Origin: Agromyces mariniharenae
Lineage (GTDB): Bacteria > Actinomycetota > Actinomycetes > Actinomycetales > Microbacteriaceae
Assembly (NCBI RefSeq): GCF_008122505.1
Contig: NZ_VSSB01000001.1
Span: 1,410,891 to 1,474,890 of the forward strand
DNA length: 64,000 nucleotides
Direction: 5' to 3'
Shown here: in pieces, positions 36,695 to 44,727 of the stretch
Layout: each line of letters begins with the position of its first letter
How positions within the stretch are numbered: position 1 is the first letter of the stretch
Position numbers and translations under genes: made by a program
Notes under the pieces: generated by a model
What the model saw: only the letters and a program-made list of their open reading frames with translations
The model's database searches: none
What the model was told of the DNA's origin: nothing

Positions 36695-39600
36695 ATGATC
36701 CATCACCGGACACCCCGCAGGGGCCTCGTCGCGAGGACCTGCGGGATCGGCCTCGCCGCCCTCCTGGCGGCCACCGGCGTCGGCGTCGCACCGGCGTTCG
36801 CGGCGAGCGAGACGAGCACGACCACTGCCGCGCCGGCGGTGGCCACCGCCGCGCCGACCCCGATCCCGGTCGAGAAGGTGAACCCCGAGGTGCCCGTGGA
36901 TGCCGCGGGCGCCACGCTCGGCGCCATCACCGCGGTGACGCAGGACGGCGGTCAGGTGACGCTGTCGGCCGAGCACGGAGCGGCGCGCGTGACGTTCCTC
37001 GAGGGCGGGACGTTCCGGATCGAGGCCGATCCGAGCGGCGCGTTCACCGACCCGGCGAACACCCCGCAGGACGACCCCGCGCGCACCGCGGACATCGTCG
37101 TCGGGCGAGACACGTTCGACGGCACCGACGTGACCGTCGCCGAGGGCGACACGATCCGGATCGCAACGGAGGCGGTCGCCGTCGAGGTCGACCGGGCGAC
37201 CGGCGCGTTCCGTGCGGTGCGACCCGACGGCTCGGTCGTCTTCGCCGAGTCGGCCCCGATCACGTTCGGCGCGGCATCGGCGACCCAGCACCTCGCGCTC
37301 GGCGACGGCGAGCAGTTCCTCGGCGGCGGCATGCAGAACGGACGCTCGGTGCACACGGGCGCCACGATCAACATCGCCCGCAACTTCGACTGGGATGACG
37401 ACGGCTACCCGAACGCCGTGCCGTACTACATGTCGTCGAACGGGTACGGCGTGCTCCGCAACACCTTCGCCAGGGGCAGCTACGACTTCGCCACGGGCAC
37501 GACGACGCACGAGGAGCGGCGGTTCGACGCGTACTACTTCGTGGGCGACTACGGCCAGGCGCTCGAGTCCTACACCCAGCTCACGGGTCGGCCCATGATG
37601 CCGCCGGTCTACGCCCTCGAGTACGGCGACGCCGACTGCTACAACCGCTCGAGCCCGACCTACAGCTCCTCGGGCTTCGGCGACCCCGAGAACACGAAGC
37701 AGCGCACGCCGCAGTCGCTGAACGTCGCGAAGCAGTTCGTCGAGCACGACATGCCCGCCGGCTGGATGCTCGTGAACGACGGCTACGGCTGCGAGTACCA
37801 GGAGCTCCCCGCCACCGTGGACTCGATCGAGGAGCAGACCGGCCTGAAGGTCGGCCTCTGGACGCAGCGCTCGCTCACGAACCAGGAGTACGAGGTCGGC
37901 GAGGCGGGCGTCCGCCTGCGCAAGCTCGACGTCGCCTGGGTCGGCTCCGGCTACCGCCAGGCCCTCACCGGCTGCGAGGCCGCCCACGACGGCATCGAGC
38001 AGTACTCCGACGCGCGCGGCACGTCGCTCATGGTCGAGGGCTGGGCGGGATCCCAGCGCTGCGGCATGCAGTGGACGGGCGACCACACGGGCAACCTCGA
38101 CGCCGTGCGGTGGCAGGTCTCCGCGCTGACGGGCGCCGGCAACTCGGGGCTCCCGTTCACGACCGGCGACGTCGACGGCATCTTCGGCGGCTCCGCCGAG
38201 AGCTACGTCCGCGACCTGCAGTGGAAGGCGTTCGCGCCGGCGCTGTACTCGATGAGCGGCTGGGCGCGCACCGACAAGCGGCCGTGGCTCTACGGCGACG
38301 AGGCGACCGAGATCAATCGCTCCTACCTGCAGCTGCGGCAGCGGCTCATGCCCTACATCTACACGCTCGCCGAGGAGTCGCACCGCACGGGCCTGCCGAT
38401 GATGCGATCGGTTGCGCTCGAGTACCCGACCGATCCCGGCGCCTACAGCGTCGAGGCGAACAACGAGTTCCTGCTGGGTGAGGACTTCCTCGTGGCGCCG
38501 GTCTTCAGCGACACCGACGTGCGCAACGGCATCTACCTGCCCGCGGGAGACCAGTGGGTCGACTTCTGGACCGGACAGGTGCACGAGGGCGGCACCGTGC
38601 TGAACGGACACCCCGCGCCGCTCGACCGCCTCCCGGTGTTCGTGCGCGCGGGCGCGGTAGTGCCCCAGGGCATCGTCGCGCGCAACGCGTCACTCGTGCC
38701 CGAGGACTCCCCCGTCACGCTCTCGGTGTACCCGCAGGGCGACTCGGCGTTCACGCTCTACGAGGACGACGAGGTCACCCGCGGCTACGCCGACGGCGAG
38801 TCGAGCCGGCAGGAGTTCACGGTCGAGGCGCCGAAGGCCGGGAAGACCGGCACCGTGAAGATCGGCATCGGCGAGCGCGACGGCGACTACGACGGCAAGG
38901 CCGACGCCCGGGCCTACCGGGTGGAAGTGCACACCGGCTCCGAGCCGAACACCGTGAAGCTCGGCTCGACGACCCTCCAGCGCGTCGACGACGCGAACTC
39001 GCTCGACGGCGACGCCGGATGGGCCTGGCTCCCCGACGCGACCGGCGGCGTGGTCGTCGTCGCGACGGGCTCGATCGGGTCCGAGGCATCCGCACGCCTG
39101 GTGCTCACCGACACGAGCGCGGTGGGCGGCCAGGACGCCGACGCCGCCGCGGCATCCGTCGAGGTCGCGCTCGCAGACCGCGTGTTCCAGGGGGAGCAGA
39201 CCACGGTCACCGCGACCTTCACGAACACCGGCACGAAGGCGAAGGACGATGTCGTACTGACGCCGGTCGCGCCCGAGGGCTGGACCCTGGTCTCGGCGGC
39301 GGGCGATCGTGCCGCCACAGTGAAGAAGGGCGAGTCCGTCACGGCCGAGTTCGTGTTCGATGTGACGGATGCCGCGGCCGCCGATGCCCAGACGGTCACC
39401 GTGGTCGCGGGCTACACGTCGGGCTCGAGGCAGCAGCGCGAGGTGTCGGGCACGAACCAGCTCTACGTCGCCTTCGGCTCGCTGCAGGGCGCGTTCGACA
39501 CGGTGTCGATCACGGATGTCGCCACCGCCGGCGCGGGCGACTTCGACGGCGGCGGGGCATCCTTCTCGAAGGCCGCGCTCGAGCAGGCGGGCGTGGTTCC

Positions 39601-40519
39601 GGGCGGCACCGTGACGGTCGGGTCGGGCGACACCGCCGTCTCCTACCGCTGGCCCGAGCCGGTCGGAGCGCCGAACTCCGTGGCGCTCGGCGCCCAGACG
39701 ATCGCCGTGCGCGGCCAGGGCACGCACCTCGCGATCCTCGGCTCGGCGGCGGCGGGCGGCGGGGTGAGTCCCGAGCTCACGCTCACCTACGCCGACGGGA
39801 CCGTGACGAAGCAGCCCGTGTTCTTCCCGAACTGGGTGTTCGCGTCGAACCTCGGCGGGGCGAAGGTCGCGGTCAGCTCGAAGGGACGGAACAGCGCCTC
39901 GAACCCGAACGTCTACGAGTACTCGCAGTACGACTACCAGGCGTTCTCGAACCTCGTGCGGCTCATCCCGTCGAAGGAGCTCGCGTCGGTGACGCTGCCC
40001 ACCGAGGGCCGGGCGAAGTTCTTCGACTGGCAGGTCGTGTCGCAGCCGCTGCCGCCCGCGCCGACGGCGTCCGCCTGGGCGTCCGACCTGCCGTGGATCA
40101 GCGCAACGAACGGCTGGGGCGTCATCGGCAAGGACGTCGCGAACAAGGACGCGGCGAACTCGCCCGACCTGCCGCTGAAGGTCAACTACACCGACCCGGC
40201 CACCGGCCAGTCGCCGGTGTACGCGAAGGGCCTGGGCGTGCACGCGGCATCGAAGATCACCTACTACGTCGGCGGCGAGTGCCAGGCGTTCACGGCGCAG
40301 GTCGGGCTCGAGTCCGGCTTCGGCGGGAACGTGATCTTCAAGGTCGACGCCGACGGGGCGAACCGGTACCAGTCGCGCACCTTCACTCCCGGGTTCGCGC
40401 CGGAGTCGGTGAACGTCGACCTGACGGGCGTGCAGTACGTCGACCTCGTGGTCGAGGCGCCCGGCAGCATCAACGGCGCGCACGGCATCTGGGGCGACGC
40501 CCGGTTCACGTGCGAGTGA
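36695..40519 (+). CDS. Secreted glycoside hydrolase family 31 with NEW3 and NPCBM modules
   Basis: 1274 aa. The signal peptide ends near AFA-AS (residue ~36). A Thr/Ala/Pro linker leads to a beta-sandwich (~70-220) and the GH31 barrel (~230-600). The nucleophile Asp is in RKLDVAWVG (about residue 412), and the acid/base Asp in WTGDHTGN (about 463). Then come C-terminal beta domains, a NEW3-type domain (~800-920, VFQGEQTTVTATFTNTGTKA), another beta domain, and a C-terminal NPCBM-like galactose/sugar-binding module (~1125-1274, KGLGVHAASKITYYVGGECQ). It is an extracellular alpha-glycosidase; whether alpha-galactosidase, alpha-glucosidase or alpha-xylosidase cannot be decided by eye. No sortase motif; single-gene unit with its own promoter and terminator. 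Confidence 0.9.
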   Translation: MIHHRTPRRGLVARTCGIGLAALLAATGVGVAPAFAASETSTTTAAPAVATAAPTPIPVEKVNPEVPVDAAGATLGAITAVTQDGGQVTLSAEHGAARVTFLEGGTFRIEADPSGAFTDPANTPQDDPARTADIVVGRDTFDGTDVTVAEGDTIRIATEAVAVEVDRATGAFRAVRPDGSVVFAESAPITFGAASATQHLALGDGEQFLGGGMQNGRSVHTGATINIARNFDWDDDGYPNAVPYYMSSNGYGVLRNTFARGSYDFATGTTTHEERRFDAYYFVGDYGQALESYTQLTGRPMMPPVYALEYGDADCYNRSSPTYSSSGFGDPENTKQRTPQSLNVAKQFVEHDMPAGWMLVNDGYGCEYQELPATVDSIEEQTGLKVGLWTQRSLTNQEYEVGEAGVRLRKLDVAWVGSGYRQALTGCEAAHDGIEQYSDARGTSLMVEGWAGSQRCGMQWTGDHTGNLDAVRWQVSALTGAGNSGLPFTTGDVDGIFGGSAESYVRDLQWKAFAPALYSMSGWARTDKRPWLYGDEATEINRSYLQLRQRLMPYIYTLAEESHRTGLPMMRSVALEYPTDPGAYSVEANNEFLLGEDFLVAPVFSDTDVRNGIYLPAGDQWVDFWTGQVHEGGTVLNGHPAPLDRLPVFVRAGAVVPQGIVARNASLVPEDSPVTLSVYPQGDSAFTLYEDDEVTRGYADGESSRQEFTVEAPKAGKTGTVKIGIGERDGDYDGKADARAYRVEVHTGSEPNTVKLGSTTLQRVDDANSLDGDAGWAWLPDATGGVVVVATGSIGSEASARLVLTDTSAVGGQDADAAAASVEVALADRVFQGEQTTVTATFTNTGTKAKDDVVLTPVAPEGWTLVSAAGDRAATVKKGESVTAEFVFDVTDAAAADAQTVTVVAGYTSGSRQQREVSGTNQLYVAFGSLQGAFDTVSITDVATAGAGDFDGGGASFSKAALEQAGVVPGGTVTVGSGDTAVSYRWPEPVGAPNSVALGAQTIAVRGQGTHLAILGSAAAGGGVSPELTLTYADGTVTKQPVFFPNWVFASNLGGAKVAVSSKGRNSASNPNVYEYSQYDYQAFSNLVRLIPSKELASVTLPTEGRAKFFDWQVVSQPLPPAPTASAWASDLPWISATNGWGVIGKDVANKDAANSPDLPLKVNYTDPATGQSPVYAKGLGVHAASKITYYVGGECQAFTAQVGLESGFGGNVIFKVDADGANRYQSRTFTPGFAPESVNVDLTGVQYVDLVVEAPGSINGAHGIWGDARFTCE

Positions 40520-40537
40520 CCCGACGCCGGTGATCGC

Positions 40538-40570
40538 AGGGCCCGTCCCGCCGTCGGCGGGGCGGGCCCT
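40538..40570. terminator. Bidirectional terminator after GH31
   Basis: AGGGCCCGTCCCGCC (40538-40552), loop GTC, GGCGGGGCGGGCCCT (40556-40570): a 15-bp stem with one G-T pair. It lies 18 bp after GH31 and 26 bp before the stop of the convergent transglutaminase gene, so it can serve both. Confidence 0.8.
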
Positions 40571-40596
40571 CCGTCTGCCCGGGGTCGCGCTCGCGG

Positions 40597-41442
40597 TCAG
40601 GCGACGCGGGTGACCTCGACCGAGACGAACAGCTCGGATGCCCCGGGGCCGGCGTACACGCCCCGCAACGGCGTGACGTCGCTGTAGTCGCGGCCGCGGC
40701 CGACGAGCACGTGCAGCTCGCCGACCTCCTTGAGGTTGGTGGGGTCGTAGCCACGCCACTCCCCCGCGAACCACTCGACCCAGGCGTGCGACTCGCCGAC
40801 CACGGTCTGCCCGAGGTCGGCGTCGGGGTCGGGGTGCAGGTAGCCCGAGACGTAGCGGGCCGGGATGCCGACCGACCGGAGCGCGCCGAGCGCGACGTGC
40901 GCGATGTCCTGGCACACGCCCTTGCGCTCGGCCCACGCCTCGGCTCCGGTGGAGTGCACGCCCGTGACGCCGCGCATGTACTCCATCGCGCCGCCGACGG
41001 CGCGGCTGATCTCGAGCGCGGTCTCGCCGACGGGCGCGCCCTCCGCCCGGATGTCGCGCGCGAGCTCGACGACCTCGGGCGGCGGGGCCGTGGCATCCGA
41101 GAACGACGACGCCTCGACGAGCCCGACGGTCGATCCGGCCGCGACCTCGAGCTCGTCCCACGACAGCTCCGACCGCGGCACCGGCGACGGTCGCACCTCG
41201 ACGAGGCTCGTGGCGGTGACCGACAGCTCGCGGTGCGGCGTGAGCACCTCGAACGTCGACACGCGCGTGCCCCAGTAGTCGAGGTAGGAGTGCTGCGTCG
41301 CGCCGGGGCGGATGTCGAGGCCCGCCTGCAGCACGAACTGCTCGCCGCCCGAGTGCGGCAGCATGCGCGCCTCGTTGTACGACGCGGTCGCCGGCTCCTC
41401 GTAGGTGAAGCCCGTGCGGTGCACGATGCGGATGCGGCTCAC
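40597..41442 (-). CDS. Transglutaminase-like protein (ATP-grasp/alpha-E cluster)
   Basis: 281 aa. An N-terminal beta domain starts RIVHRTGFTYEEPATASYNE (bacterial transglutaminase-like N-terminal region). The papain-like core has its Cys in AERKGVCQDIAHVALGALRS, His in VVGESHAWVEWFAG and Asp in YDPTN, a complete triad. It may hydrolyse or transfer amide bonds. GTG 41442 overlaps the stop of the alpha-E gene (GTGA). It is the third gene of a conserved trio that has been proposed from genome context to make and process peptide-like bonds; the product is unknown. Confidence 0.9.
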   Translation of the reverse strand: MSRIRIVHRTGFTYEEPATASYNEARMLPHSGGEQFVLQAGLDIRPGATQHSYLDYWGTRVSTFEVLTPHRELSVTATSLVEVRPSPVPRSELSWDELEVAAGSTVGLVEASSFSDATAPPPEVVELARDIRAEGAPVGETALEISRAVGGAMEYMRGVTGVHSTGAEAWAERKGVCQDIAHVALGALRSVGIPARYVSGYLHPDPDADLGQTVVGESHAWVEWFAGEWRGYDPTNLKEVGELHVLVGRGRDYSDVTPLRGVYAGPGASELFVSVEVTRVA

Positions 41443-42368
41443 GAGACCTCCCCGATCCAGACCGGCGCGACGCTCGCGGGGAAGTACCGCTGCCGGATCG
41501 CCTCGCTCGCGCCCGAGACGACCTCCTGCACGTGCTCCATGTTGCCCGGCAGGTCGGTGAGGATCTCGGCGATCGGGCGGTACTCGAACTCCGACCGGAT
41601 CTGGCCGAGCAGGCGCCGGGCCTGGTCGGTGACGCCGACGCGGCCTGCCCTCGGGTCGATCTCGCGGAGCGAATCCTCGGCGCGGATGACGCTCGAGATG
41701 ATCGAGCGCGGGAACAGCCGGTCGAGCAGCAGGAACTCCGCCGCCGACTGCGTCGACGGCACCCCGCGGTAGCTCCGGAGGTACGCCTCGTAGCCGCCGC
41801 AGCTGCGGAGGATCGTGGTCCAGCTCGGGCCGCTCGCCTCGGTCAGCGATCGGGTCGCGAGCAGGCGCGCGGTCATGTCGGCGCGCTCGATCGAGCGTCC
41901 GAGCGAGAAGAACTGCCACGCCTCGTCGCGGCTCGTCGCGGAGTCGACGACGCCGATCGCGAGCGCCGAACGGTCGCGGACCCAGCGGAAGAACTCGTGC
42001 GTCTTGTCGTGGGCGACGCGTCGCGGCATCCGTGCGTTCGTCTGGTTGAGGGCCTCCCACAGCTCGGTCGAGACGATCTCGCGGGCCCGGCGGGCGTTCT
42101 CGCGGGCGGCGGCGATGGAGTGCGCGATCGAGGCGGGGTGCGTGCGGTCGACCGCGAGGAGCGTGATGACGTCGTCGCGCGTGAGGCTCGCGCCCGGCTC
42201 GGCCTCGGAGCCCATGACCGAGAGCAGGGAACGGCAGGCGGTGTCCTCGTCGATCCACGGGTCCTCGAGGAGCAGCTGCAGGTGCACGTCGAGGATGCGC
42301 GCGGTGCCGTCGCTGCGCTCGATGTAGCGGCCGATCCAGAAGAGGGATTCGGCGATGCGGCTCAGCAT
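41439..42368 (-). CDS. Alpha-E domain-containing protein
   Basis: 309 aa, all-helical. The N-terminus MLSRIAESLFWIGRYIERSD is the family hallmark, ending in the conserved Glu-Arg. Other conserved blocks are WEALNQTNARMP, FFSLGRSIERADMTARLL and FLLLDRLFPRS. The family is always next to circularly permuted ATP-grasp and transglutaminase genes; its chemistry is not established. ATG 42368 is preceded by GGAGGT and overlaps the end of the ATP-grasp gene by 7 bp, so the trio is translationally linked. Confidence 0.92.
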   Translation of the reverse strand: MLSRIAESLFWIGRYIERSDGTARILDVHLQLLLEDPWIDEDTACRSLLSVMGSEAEPGASLTRDDVITLLAVDRTHPASIAHSIAAARENARRAREIVSTELWEALNQTNARMPRRVAHDKTHEFFRWVRDRSALAIGVVDSATSRDEAWQFFSLGRSIERADMTARLLATRSLTEASGPSWTTILRSCGGYEAYLRSYRGVPSTQSAAEFLLLDRLFPRSIISSVIRAEDSLREIDPRAGRVGVTDQARRLLGQIRSEFEYRPIAEILTDLPGNMEHVQEVVSGASEAIRQRYFPASVAPVWIGEVS

Positions 42369-44191
42369 CGGGGCACCTCCGTCCCTTCCGCTCGTCGAGT
42401 AGCGCCCGGCGCAGCCGGACGCGTATCGAGACGCGGCGACCCAGCGCGCGTCACCGGGTCTCGATACGCGTCGCCGCTGCGCGTCGGCGCTACTCGACCA
42501 CCGGACTGTTGCTGTTGTTGCTGTTGCTGCTGTTGGCGCACCGGGGCGTCCTCGTCCTGCGGGGATGCCTCGGGGCGATGACTGCGGTGCGGGGCGGCCC
42601 GCTCGGCCTCGACGACGGGCGTCGACCCGGTCGGCGGCCGAGCGGCGGTCGCCGTCGCCTGGTCGGCGACGACCGAGCCGGGCGAATGCCGTGCCGGCAC
42701 GAGCCCCGCGATCGGACCGGTGATCGTGGTGTCGTCGAGCACCCACGTGTCCTTGGAGCCGCCGCCCTGGCTCGAGTTCACGACGAGCTGCCCCTCGGGC
42801 AGCGCGACGCGGGTGAGGCCGCCTGGCAGCACCCACACGTCCTCGCCGTCGTTCACCGCGAACGGGCGCAGGTCGGCGTGCCGCGGGCGCATGCCGTCCT
42901 CCACGAGGGTCGGGATCGTCGAGAGCTGCACGACGGGCTGCGCGATCCAGCCGCGGGGGTCGGCGAGGAGCCGGGCGCGCAGGTCTGAGAGCTCGTCGCG
43001 CGAGGCATCCGGACCGACGACGAGGCCCTTGCCGCCCGAGCCGTCGACGGGCTTCACGACGAGTTCGTCGAGGCGGTCGAGCACCTCGGCGAGCGCCTCG
43101 GGCTCCTCGAGCCGCCAGGTGTCGACGTTCGGGAGGATGGGATCCTCGCCGAGGAAGTAGCGGATGAGGTCGGGCACGTAGGTGTAGACGAGTTTGTCGT
43201 CGGCGACGCCGTTGCCCACGGCGTTCGCGATGGTCACGTGGCCGAGGCGCGCCGCGAGCATGAGGCCCGGCGCACCGAGCACCGAGTCGGGACGGAACTG
43301 CTGCGGGTCGAGGAACTCGTCGTCGACCCGGCGGTAGATCACGTCGACGCGCGTCGGGCCGGCCGTCGTCCGCATCCAGACACGCCCGCCCGAGCAGAAC
43401 AGGTCGCGTCCCTCGACGAGCTCGACGCCCATGAGCCGCGCGAGCAGCGTGTGCTCGTAGTACGCCGAGTTGTAGACGCCCGGCGTGAGCACGACCACGG
43501 TCGGGTCGTCGACGCCCTCGGGCGCGCTCGCGCGCAGCGCCTGCAGCAGCCGGTTCGGGTAGTCGCCGACCGGTCGCACGCGCATCGACGTGAACAGCTC
43601 GGGCAGCGTCTGCGCCATGACCCTTCGGTTCGAGATGACGTAGCTCACGCCGCTCGGCACGCGGACGTTGTCCTCGAGCACCCGCCACGCGCCCTGTTCG
43701 TCGCGGATGACGTCGATGCCCGAGACCTGGATGCGCACGCCGTTGGCGCTCTCGATGCCGGCCGCCTGCCGGTGGTAGTGCGTCGACGAGCTGATGAGCG
43801 CGGCCGGGATCACGCCGTCGCGCACCGCGAGCTGCGGTCCGTACACGTCGGCGAGGAACCGCTCGAGCGCGCGCACCCGCTGGGCGACGCCGGCCTCGAC
43901 CATGTTCCAGTCGGATGCCGCGATGACGCGCGGCACGGCGTCGAGCGGGAAGGGCCGCTCCTCGCCCGCGAAGTCGAACGTGACACCCTGCGCGAGGTAG
44001 GAGGTCGCGAGGGCCTCGGTGCGGCCGCGGAGCTCCTCCTGCGTCATGGCGGCGAGCGCCGGGTAGAGCTCGCGGTAGGGCTCGCGCACGTCGGCCGCCT
44101 CGGCGGGGAACATCTCGTCCCACGGCTGCGTCGCGCGCTTCCGGGCCCGTTCCGCGCGGGTCGCGGTGTAGCCGTCGAAGAGCGTTCCCAT
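42362..44191 (-). CDS. Circularly permuted ATP-grasp protein with repeat-derived tail
   Basis: 609 aa. Residues ~1-475 carry the family sequence: MGTLFDGYTATRAERARKR, VLEDNVRVPSGVSYV, VDVIYRRVDDEFLDP, NAVGNGVADDKLVYTYVP, ELVVKPVDGSGGKGLV, GGGLTR-like GGLTRVALPEGQLVVNSS and QGGGSKDTWVL. Typical family members end soon after this point. Here about 100 more residues follow: an Ala/Pro/Glu-rich linker, ten consecutive Gln, then ~45 residues translated from the palindromic repeat at 42390-42504. ATP-grasp enzymes join a carboxylate to an amine, so this is the likely ligase of the trio. Confidence 0.9.
   Translation of the reverse strand: MGTLFDGYTATRAERARKRATQPWDEMFPAEAADVREPYRELYPALAAMTQEELRGRTEALATSYLAQGVTFDFAGEERPFPLDAVPRVIAASDWNMVEAGVAQRVRALERFLADVYGPQLAVRDGVIPAALISSSTHYHRQAAGIESANGVRIQVSGIDVIRDEQGAWRVLEDNVRVPSGVSYVISNRRVMAQTLPELFTSMRVRPVGDYPNRLLQALRASAPEGVDDPTVVVLTPGVYNSAYYEHTLLARLMGVELVEGRDLFCSGGRVWMRTTAGPTRVDVIYRRVDDEFLDPQQFRPDSVLGAPGLMLAARLGHVTIANAVGNGVADDKLVYTYVPDLIRYFLGEDPILPNVDTWRLEEPEALAEVLDRLDELVVKPVDGSGGKGLVVGPDASRDELSDLRARLLADPRGWIAQPVVQLSTIPTLVEDGMRPRHADLRPFAVNDGEDVWVLPGGLTRVALPEGQLVVNSSQGGGSKDTWVLDDTTITGPIAGLVPARHSPGSVVADQATATAARPPTGSTPVVEAERAAPHRSHRPEASPQDEDAPVRQQQQQQQQQQSGGRVAPTRSGDAYRDPVTRAGSPRLDTRPAAPGATRRAEGTEVPRC
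42390..42504. repeat. Composite palindromic repeat, two inverted units, read as protein tail
   Basis: A unit running CGTCGAGTAGCGCCCGG to TATCGAGAC (42392-42432) faces an inverted unit from GGGTCTCGATACGCGTC to TACTCGACCACCGG (42456-42504). Both have inner GC hairpins. On the minus strand it stays open and encodes the end of the ATP-grasp protein (for example GDAYRDP and RLDTR). Confidence 0.9.
42506..42535 (-). repeat. CAG/CAA microsatellite coding ten glutamines
   Basis: Ten mixed CAG/CAA codons in the ATP-grasp gene, directly adjoining the palindromic repeat on its 3' side. Confidence 0.9.
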
Positions 44192-44271
44192 GACGGAAGG
44201 CTTCCACCAGACGATTACCGGGATGTTTCCGACACGCGACGGGCGCGGCATCCGCTCGCCCGCCGACTTTG

Positions 44272-44286
44272 ATTAGCAAGGCTAAT
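44272..44286. promoter_or_regulatory. MarR-type operator
   Basis: ATTAGC-aag-GCTAAT is a perfect 6-bp inverted repeat with 3-bp centre, directly upstream of the marR-like -10. The following GCTAGGCTAA repeats one arm, so a second half-site overlaps the -10. Confidence 0.75.
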
Positions 44287-44290
44287 GAGC

Positions 44291-44296
44291 TAGGCT
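44291..44296 (+). promoter_or_regulatory. -10 element of the MarR gene
   Basis: TAGGCT lies 8 nt before ATG 44305. AAGGA between them could be a weak SD if transcription starts earlier. It overlaps operator-like sequence, fitting autorepression. Confidence 0.45.
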
Positions 44297-44304
44297 AAGG
44301 ATCC

Positions 44305-44727
44305 ATGGCCACGATCGCAGAGCAGAGCAGCGAGCTGCGCCTGGCGACCTTCCGGCTGAGCCGGAGGATCCGCGCCGAGAAGTCCGACGAGGCCCTCTCC
44401 GACGGCCAGATCGCGGTGCTCGGCAACCTGTACCGCAACGGCACCCAGACGCTCGGCCAGCTGGCCGAGCGCGAGCGCGTCTCGGCGCCGTCCATGAACC
44501 GCACCGTCAACTGCCTCGAGGAGGGCGGCCACCTGACCCGGGTGGCCGACGACGTCGACCGTCGCAAGGTCAACATCGCCCTCACCGAGGCGGGCCGCGT
44601 CGTCGTGAAGGAGACCATCTCCAAGCGCGACGCGTGGCTCACCACCCGCCTCCGCGAACTCTCCCGGGAGGACCGCGAGGTGCTCGCCCGTGCCGCAGAG
44701 CTGATGGGAGGACTCGCCACCCTGTGA
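44305..44727 (+). CDS. MarR-family transcriptional regulator
   Basis: 140 aa. A winged-helix domain has the recognition region LGQLAERERVSAPSMNRTVNCLEEGG (residues ~50-75) and the wing VADDVDRRKVNIALTEAG. Flanking helices form the dimer. Its own upstream region carries an ATTAGC/GCTAAT palindrome, typical of autoregulated MarR genes. It is the first gene of a two-gene unit; its stop overlaps the start of the MFS exporter it probably controls. Confidence 0.92.
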   Translation: MATIAEQSSELRLATFRLSRRIRAEKSDEALSDGQIAVLGNLYRNGTQTLGQLAERERVSAPSMNRTVNCLEEGGHLTRVADDVDRRKVNIALTEAGRVVVKETISKRDAWLTTRLRELSREDREVLARAAELMGGLATL

